From an uncultured Muribaculaceae bacterium (GTDB lineage: Bacteria > Bacteroidota > Bacteroidia > Bacteroidales > Muribaculaceae): 13,250 bases of DNA. Where the stretch lies: assembly GCA_902494515.1 (NCBI GenBank), contig CABUTS010000072.1:1-13250 (forward strand), in the 5' to 3' direction. Both the position numbers and the translations under genes were made by a program. Below, piece by piece: positions 1-7,537 of this stretch. Positions within the stretch are counted from its first letter, which is position 1, and the number at the start of each line of letters is the position of its first letter. Below the pieces are notes generated by a model that worked only from the letters and a program-made list of their open reading frames with translations, was not told where the DNA came from and searched no databases.

Positions 1-18
1 CTCATTCAAATTAAACAT
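1..18 (-). CDS. Possible first codons of a minus-strand gene running off the left edge
   Basis: On the minus strand an ATG at 18-16 opens six stop-free codons (M-F-N-L-N-E) to the window edge; a second ATG in another frame is at 5-3. The support is a good promoter just upstream (33-62), whose start point would fall only about 10 nt before the ATG at 18. Nothing can be said about the product. The gene would lie downstream of the Sus-type operon in the same direction but is separated from it by a terminator, so it is probably an independent transcription unit. Confidence 0.3.
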
Positions 19-32
19 AGCGTTTTTGTTTG

Positions 33-62
33 CAAAGTTAGCAAGCAAAAGCGCTACGCAAA
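33..62 (-). promoter_or_regulatory. Bacteroidales-type promoter pointing left
   Basis: Read on the minus strand, 40-33 is TAACTTTG, an exact match to the Bacteroides -7 consensus TAnnTTTG. TTTG at 62-59 serves as the -33 element, with an 18-bp spacer (usual 19-21). Transcription would begin near position 26-28 and leave the window. The two boxes and their spacing are seen directly; activity is inferred. Confidence 0.6.
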
Positions 63-94
63 AGCCGGCCGTTTTCGGACGGATACGTTGAAGC

Positions 95-117
95 GGGGTG
101 GGGAGAGGGGGGAGGGG
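95..117 (+). other. G-quadruplex-type tract (four G-runs)
   Basis: Four G-runs on the plus strand (G4 at 95-98, G4 at 100-103, G6 at 107-112, G4 at 114-117) are separated by loops of 1, 3 and 1 nt, which fits the canonical intramolecular quadruplex pattern. It lies just past the operon terminator. The plus strand is the template for the minus-strand operon, so any read-through RNA here is C-rich and nearly G-free. Structure and role are inferred from pattern only. Confidence 0.5.
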
Positions 118-124
118 AAAAGAA

Positions 125-155
125 AACGAGGCGCTGCGGTGGGCAGCGCCTCGTT
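125..155 (-). terminator. Rho-independent terminator of the SusC/SusD operon
   Basis: A perfect 13-bp inverted repeat (125-137 with 143-155, GC-rich core GAGGCGCTGC) encloses a 5-nt loop. On the minus strand the hairpin is followed directly by a T-rich stretch (TTCTTTTCCCC), the classical intrinsic terminator layout. It lies about 50 nt after the stop codon of the last operon gene (205-207) and closes the leftward transcription unit before the outgoing promoter at 33-62. Confidence 0.85.
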
Positions 156-168
156 AGAGGGGTATTTG

Positions 169-209
169 GGCTAAGGGGGGATTAGCTTGGGGGGCTAAGG
201 GGGATTAGC
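169..209 (-). repeat. Tandem 17-18-bp repeat spanning the lipoprotein stop codon
   Basis: GGCTAAGGGGGGATTAGC (169-186) and GGCTAAGGGGGATTAGC (193-209) are direct repeats 24 bp apart that differ only in G-run length. Each is a small imperfect hairpin, GCTAA facing TTAGC. The right-hand copy contains the TAA stop of the lipoprotein gene (207-205), so the left copy looks like a duplication of the gene's 3' tip. The four G-runs also form a loose quadruplex pattern with loops of 4, 8 and 4 nt. Confidence 0.7.
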
Positions 210-1947
210 GGATTTTGCCGGTGGGGATGGGACGGGCTACGAGGTGCCAGCCGGTGTTGGGTTTGATGGTGTTGCCGGCGGTGGGGGAGACGTAGCCTTT
301 GACTCCTTCGGGGGTGTCGGTGGGCTCGGGGAGGACGAGTTTGTTACCGTTGGTTTCGAGGGCTTCTGCGTCGAAGATCATATCCGTTACGAAGTTATCG
401 CTGCGGTCTACGGGAACCATTACGGCGTTTTTGAGGCTGATGGTGTTGCCTGTCGTGGTGTCGTTGAGGCCTTTGTTGATAATCTGCTGCTCGGACATCG
501 GTTCCTTGAGGTATTCGGTGTAGAGCACGGCGTAGTTCGTCATGTAGATCCTGTAGGTGTTGCGGCCTTCGCGGATGGAGTATCCGGTTTCCTGGAGAGG
601 AACTTTCACGTAGTTCTCTTTGGTGCAGTCAATCTCGATGGGGTAGTCGTCGTTCTGGACGTTGGGTTCGGGATAGAAGGTGGTGTAGGGGTTCATCATG
701 CGGTAGCGGGTGGGCTCTTCCATGTGGCGCTGTACGGGGACAACGTATTCGGCGGTCAGGCCGTTTTCGTAGAAGTAGAGGAGCTCTTCGGAGTACATAC
801 CGTTGCCGATGTCTTCCCATGTCTGTTTTTCCTTACCACCGGGCATGATGATCTGGAGTTCGTCGCCGCTGATGACAGCGTCACCGGCATCACCGTGGGA
901 TACGAAGAAGTGTTTTTCGGGGAAGATGATGGAGTTGGGATAAACTTCGCCGTTGACTTCCTGAGTGTCGAAGGTTGCAGCGGCGCCTCCGGCTGAGGGG
1001 TATTCGTCGCCGCCGATTTCGAAGTTCTCGTTTGCGAGCTGACCGGCCACACGGTCCCAGAAGATGATGTTACCGTAGGTGCCTGCGAGGGTGTAGTAGG
1101 TGTCGTAGCGGGGTGCGGGTGCGCCCTTGCGGTCGCAGAGGTAAACGTTGGAGGGATCCTGGGCGTTGATGTACATGTAGTTTACGATGTCGCCGCCCAT
1201 GTAGCGGAAGTCTTCGCCTTCGTCGTTCTGAATCATGTTGGCATAGGGGGTAACTACGCGGTAGAGGCCGGGGTTAACCTCATTGTCCTGAATAGTGACT
1301 TCGTAAACGGCAGCGCCGTCGACGAATGCACCACCGGTTACACTGAAGCCGGAGAGGACCAGCTTATCGATGAATCGGCCGGTTTCCTCACCCTTGGGGC
1401 CCATGACGTTCTTCCAGGGTACGAACACTGCGGATACCTGGGCGGTGGTGGAGAAGTAGGGTGAAGGTTCGCCGTCAACGGAGAGGGCGAAGTCGAAGAA
1501 CTTACCAGCGTTGGCGGCCATGTCGTTCCAGTTGTAGGTGACCTTGATGGTGGATTCGCCGGCTTCAGCGGGGAAGTAGACGGGCACGGTCACGTTGTCG
1601 GAGCTTTCGGTGGAGGCAACTTTTGTGAATCCGCCATCGGCGTTGGGAACTTCGAAGGAGAAGATTTTGGTGTTGCCGCCGACAGCGGGGGTGCCGGTAG
1701 CTTCGGAGGAGACGGCGATTTTCACGTCGGAAGTCTCGGCCGTAGCGGTGTTGGCGCGGTAAACGGGGATAGTGAACTCAACCTGATTTTCGTCGATGTT
1801 GACTTCATCGGTGAATTCATAGGCGAAGTAGACGGGGGGAGTGTCAACGCCGGGAGCAGGGGTGTATTCCTGATCAGCGGCTTTGTCGCAGGCGGTGAAC
1901 ATCAGCGCCATAGCCCCGAGCCCTATGTAAAGCTTATTGAATTTCAT
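205..1947 (-). CDS. Surface lipoprotein in the SusE/F position of a SusCD operon
   Basis: This 580-residue protein is the third gene of the Sus-type operon. A lipoprotein signal peptide ends in FTAC with Cys20, and the acidic residues after it (C-D-K-A-A-D) loosely resemble the Bacteroidetes surface-export signal. Residues about 38-178 are strand-rich and resemble Calx-beta/immunoglobulin-like modules of SusCD-associated lipoproteins. Two similar modules follow: one centred on 214-268 (G-L-Y-R-V-V-T-P-Y), one on 400-450 (R-Y-R-M-M-N-P-Y). No catalytic motif is visible. Such proteins usually sit on the cell surface and bind the ligand passed to SusD/SusC. The start is an ATG at 1947; an 83-bp gap separates it from the SusD gene, and the terminator follows its stop. 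I do not recognise a specific Pfam family; it could equally be called a hypothetical lipoprotein. The lipoprotein call is firm, the binding role is inferred from position. Confidence 0.8.
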   Translation of the reverse strand: MKFNKLYIGLGAMALMFTACDKAADQEYTPAPGVDTPPVYFAYEFTDEVNIDENQVEFTIPVYRANTATAETSDVKIAVSSEATGTPAVGGNTKIFSFEVPNADGGFTKVASTESSDNVTVPVYFPAEAGESTIKVTYNWNDMAANAGKFFDFALSVDGEPSPYFSTTAQVSAVFVPWKNVMGPKGEETGRFIDKLVLSGFSVTGGAFVDGAAVYEVTIQDNEVNPGLYRVVTPYANMIQNDEGEDFRYMGGDIVNYMYINAQDPSNVYLCDRKGAPAPRYDTYYTLAGTYGNIIFWDRVAGQLANENFEIGGDEYPSAGGAAATFDTQEVNGEVYPNSIIFPEKHFFVSHGDAGDAVISGDELQIIMPGGKEKQTWEDIGNGMYSEELLYFYENGLTAEYVVPVQRHMEEPTRYRMMNPYTTFYPEPNVQNDDYPIEIDCTKENYVKVPLQETGYSIREGRNTYRIYMTNYAVLYTEYLKEPMSEQQIINKGLNDTTTGNTISLKNAVMVPVDRSDNFVTDMIFDAEALETNGNKLVLPEPTDTPEGVKGYVSPTAGNTIKPNTGWHLVARPIPTGKIR

Positions 1948-2030
1948 ATCTTGAAAAATTCTTATTGAGAATGAAAAAGGGGGGAGAGAGTGGTGGAGGG
2001 AGAGGGTTTTCCAGAGGGGATTTCCGGGGA
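1948..2030 (-). other. Intra-operon gap: C-rich tract plus small hairpin before a T-run
   Basis: On the coding (minus) strand, the 83 nt after the SusD stop begin with a pyrimidine-rich, G-poor tract (the plus strand carries G-runs at 1979-1984, 1998-2000, 2004-2006 and 2016-2019). A 5-bp AT hairpin follows (ATTCT/AGAAT, 1972-1958) and runs directly into TTTTTC. This could act as a partial terminator or attenuator between the SusD gene and the lipoprotein gene. The hairpin is weak and the function is speculative. No separate promoter is seen. Confidence 0.3.
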
Positions 2031-3680
2031 TCAGTCTTCGTCGCTGACAGCTTCAGGAACGGTGGCGCTGTTGGAAGTCGGGCCAATCAGCGGGTTGTTC
2101 TCGGCCTCGTCGAGGATGATTTCGTAGAGGAGGACGGGGTTGTCAGGAGCGATAACGAATACCAGTATGGGGTCGAAACCACCGCCGCGGCGGTCGATGC
2201 CCTTCTGGAGACGCATGATGTCGTAGTAGCTGAATCCTTCGCCCCAGAGTTCGATACGGCGCTGGCGCCAGATTTCGTCGACGAGGGTCTGGAAGGAAGT
2301 AGCCTGGAAAACATAGGTGGGGTTACGGTAAGCGGAGATGAAGCTGGTGAGGAGCTGAGCACCTTCGCCGGGGCTCTGGTGACCGCGGGCCTCGGCCTGG
2401 ATGAGGTAGAGCTCTTCAATACGCATGAAGGGAACGTCGCCGTCGTTGGAGTTGTCGGAGTGTCCGGGGGTGTCGAGGTGAGCACCGAACTTCACGGTCA
2501 TGTAGGGAGCGGGTTCAGACATACCGCCTGCGGACCAGTTGCTGAGGTATTCGCTGTAGGCCGAGGGGAGGGTGTTGGGCATCTCGGTGTTGTTGTACCA
2601 CCAGTTCTTGCGGACGTCGCCGGCGGGGATGGTCTCGTAGAGCTTTTTGTTGATGCAGCGGTAGACACCTGCGGAGGGGTAGCACTGCTGGGTGAGCCAG
2701 CAGGTCATCTGACCGCCCCAGCACTGCAGGCCGGTGTTGCCCATGGGGTCGGTGTAGAAGCCCCAGAGCCAAGAGTGGTCGTTGATGTCGTCGAATGCGG
2801 GGACGGAGACTTCCTCGATTGTGTAGGGGGAGAATCCTTCGGCGGTGGCGGCGTTGATGGCGCGGGTAGCGTAAGTGTCGGCGTTGGCGTAGTCCTGCAT
2901 GAAGAGGTATGCGCGGGCCATGAGGCCGTAGATAACGGTCTGGTTCACATACTGCTTGGCGAGGTTGCCGGCGGAAACGGAGTAGCGGGTGAAGCCGTCT
3001 TCCTCGGCAGCGTCGAGGAGAGTGAGGGCGTCATTGCAGTCCTTGAGGATCTGGGTGTAGATTTCAGTGCCGGTAGCGCGGGCCATACCTTCGGCGGCAG
3101 CCTGGTCGAGGTTTTCGTCGGTCAGGACGGGAACTGTGGGAGCCTCGGGGTTCTTGGCGTAGGTGTACTGATACATCTGAGCCAGGTTGAAGTAAGACCA
3201 TGCACGGAAGCCGAGGGCCTGGGCGCGGAAGTATTTGAGCTGGCCACCTTCGGTGTCAGCGGGGATGAGGGAGCAGATGGAGTTACAGTTGTTGATGATG
3301 TTGTACCATGTGCGCCAGAAGATGATGTTGTCGTAGTAGCGGCCGCCGAAGTCCGACATTTCCAGAGCAGCGGTGTACCACTGGTAGTCGTTCAGGGCGG
3401 AGGCCATATCCTGACCGCGGTGGTCGGTGATCAGGAACAGGGAGGGAACACCGAAGTCGGTATCGACACGGGGATCCCCGTGGAAGAGGGCGAATCTCGA
3501 GGAAGCCAGTGTGGGGAAAGAGTTGACGGCCGCCGACATCATTTCGGGGTTGGCCTCCAGGATCTGCTCTTTCTGATTCTCGAGGATCATGTCGCTCATG
3601 GGCGCCTGATTGAGGTCGTTACAACCAGTCAGGGCCACGGCTCCAAGCGAGAGGGCGAGAATTGATTTTATCTTTTTCAT
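2031..3680 (-). CDS. SusD/RagB family nutrient-binding outer-membrane lipoprotein
   Basis: SusD-family proteins are lipid-anchored lids on SusC-type barrels that capture glycans or peptides outside the cell. This one has 549 residues, within the family range. The signal peptide ends in LTGC with Cys20 as lipidation site. Residues 148-174 (Y-F-R-A-Q-A-L-G-F-R-A-W-S-Y-F) match the TPR-like helix typical of the family. Residues 473-495 carry the C-terminal hallmark Q-R-R-I-E-L-W-G-E-G-F-S-Y-Y-D-I-M-R-L. An unusual Trp/Cys-rich segment with C320, C327, C333 and C342 lies where SusD proteins have their ligand-contacting loops. The gene starts at the ATG at 3680, only 21 bp after the SusC stop, with no Shine-Dalgarno, as is normal for the phylum. 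It is co-transcribed with SusC. The substrate cannot be read from sequence. Confidence 0.96.
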   Translation of the reverse strand: MKKIKSILALSLGAVALTGCNDLNQAPMSDMILENQKEQILEANPEMMSAAVNSFPTLASSRFALFHGDPRVDTDFGVPSLFLITDHRGQDMASALNDYQWYTAALEMSDFGGRYYDNIIFWRTWYNIINNCNSICSLIPADTEGGQLKYFRAQALGFRAWSYFNLAQMYQYTYAKNPEAPTVPVLTDENLDQAAAEGMARATGTEIYTQILKDCNDALTLLDAAEEDGFTRYSVSAGNLAKQYVNQTVIYGLMARAYLFMQDYANADTYATRAINAATAEGFSPYTIEEVSVPAFDDINDHSWLWGFYTDPMGNTGLQCWGGQMTCWLTQQCYPSAGVYRCINKKLYETIPAGDVRKNWWYNNTEMPNTLPSAYSEYLSNWSAGGMSEPAPYMTVKFGAHLDTPGHSDNSNDGDVPFMRIEELYLIQAEARGHQSPGEGAQLLTSFISAYRNPTYVFQATSFQTLVDEIWRQRRIELWGEGFSYYDIMRLQKGIDRRGGGFDPILVFVIAPDNPVLLYEIILDEAENNPLIGPTSNSATVPEAVSDED

Positions 3681-3701
3681 TGTTAAGAAGCGAATTTATG
3701 T

Positions 3702-6700
3702 TTAGAAAACAACCTTGAGACCACCGGAGACGGTGCGGATAGGCGAGTAAGCCTGATAGTCGCTGGTGGAAGCGAGAGACATACGGGGGTCGAGACCTTT
3801 GCGCTTGCTCCAGAGGGCGATGTTTTCGGCGGCAGCGTAGATGCGGACAGACTCGATGCCGAGGCCGGCGATGAGCTTGCCGGGGAGGGAGTAGCCGAAG
3901 GTGATGTTGTTCAGCGAGAGGTAGTCGGAGCTTACGAGGTTGAAGTCGGTGTTACCATTGCCAAGGTTATAGTGTGCGCGGGAGTCGAGCTTAGGAATGT
4001 TGGTGTTGGTGTTCTCGGGGGTCCAGGCGTTGAGCATGTCGGTGTGGAAGTTTGTACCGAGCGAGGAGATGTCGCCCTGATGCATCAGTTTGCCGTACTG
4101 ATGGTCGTAGATCTTACCGCCGAGCTGGTAGCTGAAAGCGATACCGAAGTCGAAGCCGTAGAACTTGATGTTAGTGCCGAAACCGCCGTAGAAGGTGGGC
4201 AGCACGTTGCCGGTTTCCTGACGGGCGTTGGCGTAGGCGTGGTCGTAGTTGTTGCTCTTGTAGAAGGGACCGTGCTTTGCTACACCGTGCTTGTCGTATA
4301 CGGGGTTGCCCTGTTCGTCGAGGATAGGATCGGCATCCCAGTAGAGGGGCTCACCGTTTTCGGGGTTAACGCCGGCGTATTTCACGAGGTAGTAGTTATA
4401 CTGCGACTTGCCTTCTTCCCATACGGTCAGACCGCGGAGGATTCGGCCCTTTGCTTCGGGGTTCAGCTTGATGATCTTGTTCTGAATCCAGGTGCCGTTG
4501 AAGTTGATGTCCCAGGTGATGTCGCGGGTAGAAACGGGACGGTAGTTGAGCTCGATTTCGATACCGTAGTTGCGGAGCGAGCCTACGTTCATGGGGAAGT
4601 AGGAGTAGCCCAGCGAAGGAGCCACGGGACGCCAGTAGAGCATATCGGAGGTCTGACGCTGGAAGTAGTCGACGTTACCGGCGAGTTTGCCCTGCCAGAA
4701 GGAGAATTCGATACCGGCGTTGAGGGCGTTGGATGTTTCCCAGGTCAGGTCGGGGTTACCCTTGCCGTAGTTGTTGTAGAGCGAACCGTCGGACCAGGTG
4801 TTCTCACCGGTGATGAGGAACTTGTCCTGATAAGCGTAGTATGTACCGATATTATCGTTACCCTGCTGACCGAAGGATGCTTTCACCTTCAGGAGGTCGA
4901 GCCATGTAGCGGTGGAATGCATGAAGGATTCCTTGGCGGCATCCCATGCTACGGAGAGGGAGTAGAAGTTACCCCAGCGTTTGTCGGGAGCGAAACGCGA
5001 GGATGCGTCGCGACGGTAGGATACGCTGGCGAAGTAGCGGGAGTCGTAGTCGTAGTTGATACGGCCGAAGATACCGCGGGTGGTGTAGTTGGTGGGGTTA
5101 CCGCCGCCCGAGCCACGGTTTGCGTTGTTCAGGGTGTTGGAAACCGACCAGGAGTTGGGGTCGTAGAGATTGTAACCGTAGGCATAGAGGCTTTCGCCGT
5201 TGAGGTCGTAGCTTTCGTAACCGAGGAGGAAGTCGGCGTGGTGAACGTCGGCGAAGGTCTTGCGGTAGTTTGCGAGAGCCTGAAGGTTCAGGGCGCGGGT
5301 GCGGGCGAAGGACTGCTGAGCCATACCGCCGTAGCCTACAACTGCACCGTAGTAGGGACTCATGATATCGTGGTTACGGGTGTTGTCGAGGAAGTAACCT
5401 ACGGTACCGGTGATGTCGAGGTTCTCGATGGGGGTGAGTTTTGCATACCATTTTGCGGAGAGAATGTCCATCAGGACGTCGCTCTTGTTGTAGATGAAGG
5501 AGCTGGCTGCGTTACCGCCACCCATGTAGCGGCGGTTGGTGCCGAGAGCATATTTACCGTCACCATAGTCGTATACGGGGTTGCCGGTGCGGGAGTCGAT
5601 CATCAGGGTGCCGTCGGCGTTGCGGACGTACATGGGATACACGGGAGCAACCGTGTTGCAGAACTGGAAGGCGTTGTTGGCTGTACCGCCGTCGCCGTCC
5701 TGACCGGAGGGATAACCCATCTTGACGTGGTTGTAGGCGATTGAGGAGCCGACGGTGAGCCACTTCTTGGCCTGGTAGTCAACACCTACGCGAGAGGAAA
5801 GACGGTCGTAGAAGGAACCGCGGACGATACCGTCGTCGGAGAGGAAGCCGAAACTGCCGTAGAACTGGAAGCGGTCGGTACCGCCGGAGATTGTGGCGTT
5901 GTATTCCTGACGGAAGCCATGTTCGAAGGTTTCGTCAGCCCAGTTGTCGGGGATGATGTAGTTGCGGCCGTTGTTGTAACCGAGAGTGGCGGCGGGGTTG
6001 AGTTTGCCGTTCATACCTACGATTTCCTGGCCGGCGGGCACTGTCCAGATCTGATAGCCGGCACCGAAAGCGGAGGGCATCATCGAGGAAGCGTACTGGT
6101 GGGCGCCGAGGGCGGTTGCACCGTTCTGGTGGTAGAGGTAACCGTTGCGCAGGGCTGCGTAGGTCATCTCGGTATAGGTTGCGGGATCCTTGATCACGTC
6201 GTAGGCCTTGATTTCGCGGGAGTTGGAACCCCACTTGGCGTCGAAGGTGACCTTGGCGTCGCCGACTTTACCACGCTTTGTAGTGATAAGGATCACACCG
6301 TTGGCACCGCGGGCACCGTAGAGGGCAGCGGCGGCGGCATCCTTGAGGACGGTCATGGACTCGATATCGTTGGTGTTCAGCGAAGCGATGTCACCGTCGA
6401 AGGGCATGCCGTCAACTACATAGAGAGGCGAAGTGGAGGCGTTGAGGGAGCCGACACCACGGATGAGGACCTTGGGGGAGCTACCGGGCTGACCGTTGGT
6501 GGTGAGCACCTGGGCACCGGCGACGGTACCGGCGAGAGCGGAAACAGCGTCAGTGACCTGACGTGCCTCGATCTGATCTGCCTTCACGACAGAAGCAGAA
6601 CCGGTGTAGGCGCTCTTCTTGGCAGTACCGTAGGCCACAACCATGACTTCGTCGAGGTTGTTTTCGGAGTTGTTGAGCTTGATGGTCAGGTCCTGGCCTG

Positions 6701-6953
6701 CATTTACAAGCTGCTCGATCATACCTACATAGGAAACTTTAAGCTTAGTTACTGAAGCGGGTACGGTGAGTGTGAACTTACCGTCGAGGTCAGTGGAAGT
6801 ACCATGACCGCCGCCAACCGGCATGACGGTGGCCCCGGGGAGGGGTTCGTTGTCGCCGGCAAACACGACTGTACCGGACACGACCTTAGTCTGCGCTATG
6901 GCACACACGGTCATGAGAAGCACTGTCGTCATCAATAGAAACAGCTTTTTCAT
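3702..6953 (-). CDS. SusC/RagA family TonB-dependent outer-membrane transporter
   Basis: TonB-energised importer, the barrel partner of SusD. I start it at the ATG at 6953 (1083 residues); a two-codon longer frame begins with TTG and is less likely. In order: signal peptide 1-20 (cleavage after A-I-A); carboxypeptidase-regulatory-like domain about 24-93 (G-T-V...P-L-P-G-A-T-V, S-T-D-L-D-G-K-F); TonB-box region 99-109 (N-L-D-E-V-M-V-V-A-Y-G); plug about 112-228 with the family signatures I-R-G-V-G-S-L, Y-V-V-D-G-M-P and A-L-Y-G-A-R-G-A-N-G-V-I; then a roughly 850-residue beta-barrel ending in a terminal Phe, as barrel proteins do. No STN domain precedes the regulatory-like domain, so it is not the type that signals to an anti-sigma/ECF pair. 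It is the first gene of the operon, driven from 7136-7166. Confidence 0.97.
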   Translation of the reverse strand: MKKLFLLMTTVLLMTVCAIAQTKVVSGTVVFAGDNEPLPGATVMPVGGGHGTSTDLDGKFTLTVPASVTKLKVSYVGMIEQLVNAGQDLTIKLNNSENNLDEVMVVAYGTAKKSAYTGSASVVKADQIEARQVTDAVSALAGTVAGAQVLTTNGQPGSSPKVLIRGVGSLNASTSPLYVVDGMPFDGDIASLNTNDIESMTVLKDAAAAALYGARGANGVILITTKRGKVGDAKVTFDAKWGSNSREIKAYDVIKDPATYTEMTYAALRNGYLYHQNGATALGAHQYASSMMPSAFGAGYQIWTVPAGQEIVGMNGKLNPAATLGYNNGRNYIIPDNWADETFEHGFRQEYNATISGGTDRFQFYGSFGFLSDDGIVRGSFYDRLSSRVGVDYQAKKWLTVGSSIAYNHVKMGYPSGQDGDGGTANNAFQFCNTVAPVYPMYVRNADGTLMIDSRTGNPVYDYGDGKYALGTNRRYMGGGNAASSFIYNKSDVLMDILSAKWYAKLTPIENLDITGTVGYFLDNTRNHDIMSPYYGAVVGYGGMAQQSFARTRALNLQALANYRKTFADVHHADFLLGYESYDLNGESLYAYGYNLYDPNSWSVSNTLNNANRGSGGGNPTNYTTRGIFGRINYDYDSRYFASVSYRRDASSRFAPDKRWGNFYSLSVAWDAAKESFMHSTATWLDLLKVKASFGQQGNDNIGTYYAYQDKFLITGENTWSDGSLYNNYGKGNPDLTWETSNALNAGIEFSFWQGKLAGNVDYFQRQTSDMLYWRPVAPSLGYSYFPMNVGSLRNYGIEIELNYRPVSTRDITWDINFNGTWIQNKIIKLNPEAKGRILRGLTVWEEGKSQYNYYLVKYAGVNPENGEPLYWDADPILDEQGNPVYDKHGVAKHGPFYKSNNYDHAYANARQETGNVLPTFYGGFGTNIKFYGFDFGIAFSYQLGGKIYDHQYGKLMHQGDISSLGTNFHTDMLNAWTPENTNTNIPKLDSRAHYNLGNGNTDFNLVSSDYLSLNNITFGYSLPGKLIAGLGIESVRIYAAAENIALWSKRKGLDPRMSLASTSDYQAYSPIRTVSGGLKVVF

Positions 6954-7009
6954 ACACAAATGATATTAAACATAAATTTTGATAAATTCAGCAATCTGAT
7001 AATCAGCCG

Positions 7010-7042
7010 TTTGCGATTCCGACTGTAAGGGGGAACCGCAAA
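7010..7042 (-). promoter_or_regulatory. Stem-loop in the SusC mRNA leader
   Basis: TTTGCGATTCC (7010-7020) and GGAACCGCAAA (7032-7042) are inverted repeats with one mismatch. In RNA from the minus strand that position becomes a G-U pair, giving an 11-bp stem with an 11-nt loop. It lies about 60 nt before the SusC start inside the predicted leader. It is not followed by a U-tract, so it is not an intrinsic terminator. Expression control through the leader is a hypothesis. Confidence 0.45.
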
Positions 7043-7135
7043 ACCGGTTATGTTTTAGAACAAATATCTTGATCTATATTCTGCTTTTTAACCATAGACG
7101 TGAGAATAATGTATGATTCTGCCACGCTGATTGTG

Positions 7136-7166
7136 CAAAGTTACGACAAAATGTCAATAAACCAAA
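7136..7166 (-). promoter_or_regulatory. Promoter of the SusC/SusD/lipoprotein operon
   Basis: On the minus strand TTTG at 7166-7163 is followed after exactly 19 bp by TAACTTTG at 7143-7136, matching the Bacteroides primary-sigma consensus at both boxes. Transcription should start near 7130, which leaves a leader of about 175 nt before the SusC ATG. No ECF-type alternative promoter or operator repeat was recognised next to it. Confidence 0.8.
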
Positions 7167-7398
7167 GGTTTTTCAAACTTTTTTTACGGGTTTTAACGAA
7201 ATTCCCTGCCATGTTGAATAACATAGTTGTAGAGAATTGATTGCAAGTTACTGGTAATCAGCTTGATAATGGTGGTTTTAGCCATTTTGTCACATTTTGC
7301 GGTTTATTCGGGGTTGTTTCGGCATAATTTATTTTAGGAAAAATAACATTAAATTTAAGATTTATCAGAGAAAGACGATTTTTTTTTGGCCCGAAAAC

Positions 7399-7416
7399 GG
7401 GAGGGCGGGGGAGGGG
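7399..7416 (+). other. Compact G-quadruplex motif in the divergent intergenic region
   Basis: G3-A-G3-C-G5-A-G4 on the plus strand has all three loops one base long, the pattern that forms very stable parallel quadruplexes. It sits in an otherwise AT-rich gap, about 230 bp behind the SusC promoter and 110 bp before the protease -7 box. The surrounding 7390-7450 stretch is a sharp GC island. The rest of 7170-7500 shows no gene that I can support. Confidence 0.55.
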
Positions 7417-7502
7417 TGGAGTCGTCGGCGAGGGCGCCGCGGTGACCGGAATCCTAAAAAAACTAAAAAGAGTGGCCGGAGGAGTATTTTGGCAACTCAA
7501 AG

Positions 7503-7534
7503 TTAGGATTTTATAGCAAATTGTTGTATCTTTG
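7503..7534 (+). promoter_or_regulatory. Promoter of the subtilase gene
   Basis: TATCTTTG at 7527-7534 is an exact TAnnTTTG -7 box, followed by C as in many Bacteroidales promoters. The best upstream partner is a degenerate TTAG at 7503-7506, 20 bp away. The start point should be near 7538-7542, giving a leader of about 240 nt before the protease ATG at 7783. Confidence 0.6.
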
Positions 7535-7537
7535 CAG

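Noticed and set aside
1965..3665. A 566-codon open frame antisense to the SusD gene, and similar long antisense frames at 3972-5744, 5919-6755 and 7795-9459
   Set aside because: They lie opposite convincing genes and have Gly/Val/Glu-heavy composition without domains. They arise because C-ending codons leave few stops in the complementary frame.
6954..6959. Two-codon longer SusC start
   Set aside because: The extra first codon is TTG; the ATG at 6953 gives a typical M-K-K signal peptide start.
6960..7300. Invertible promoter (phase variation) for the Sus operon
   Set aside because: I looked for inverted repeats flanking the promoter at 7136-7166 and found only a short direct repeat (TAATCAGC at 7000-7007 and 7255-7262); no recombinase gene is in the window.
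7391..7402. CCCG-AAAA-CGGG hairpin beside a T-run as a terminator
   Set aside because: On the plus strand the T-run precedes the hairpin, and on the minus strand an A-run follows it, so neither direction has terminator layout. No gene ends here.
7498..7505. CAAAGTTA, an exact minus-strand -7 box close to the protease promoter
   Set aside because: No TTTG -33 element lies at the right distance and no supported gene or RNA follows it to the left; the box could be chance.
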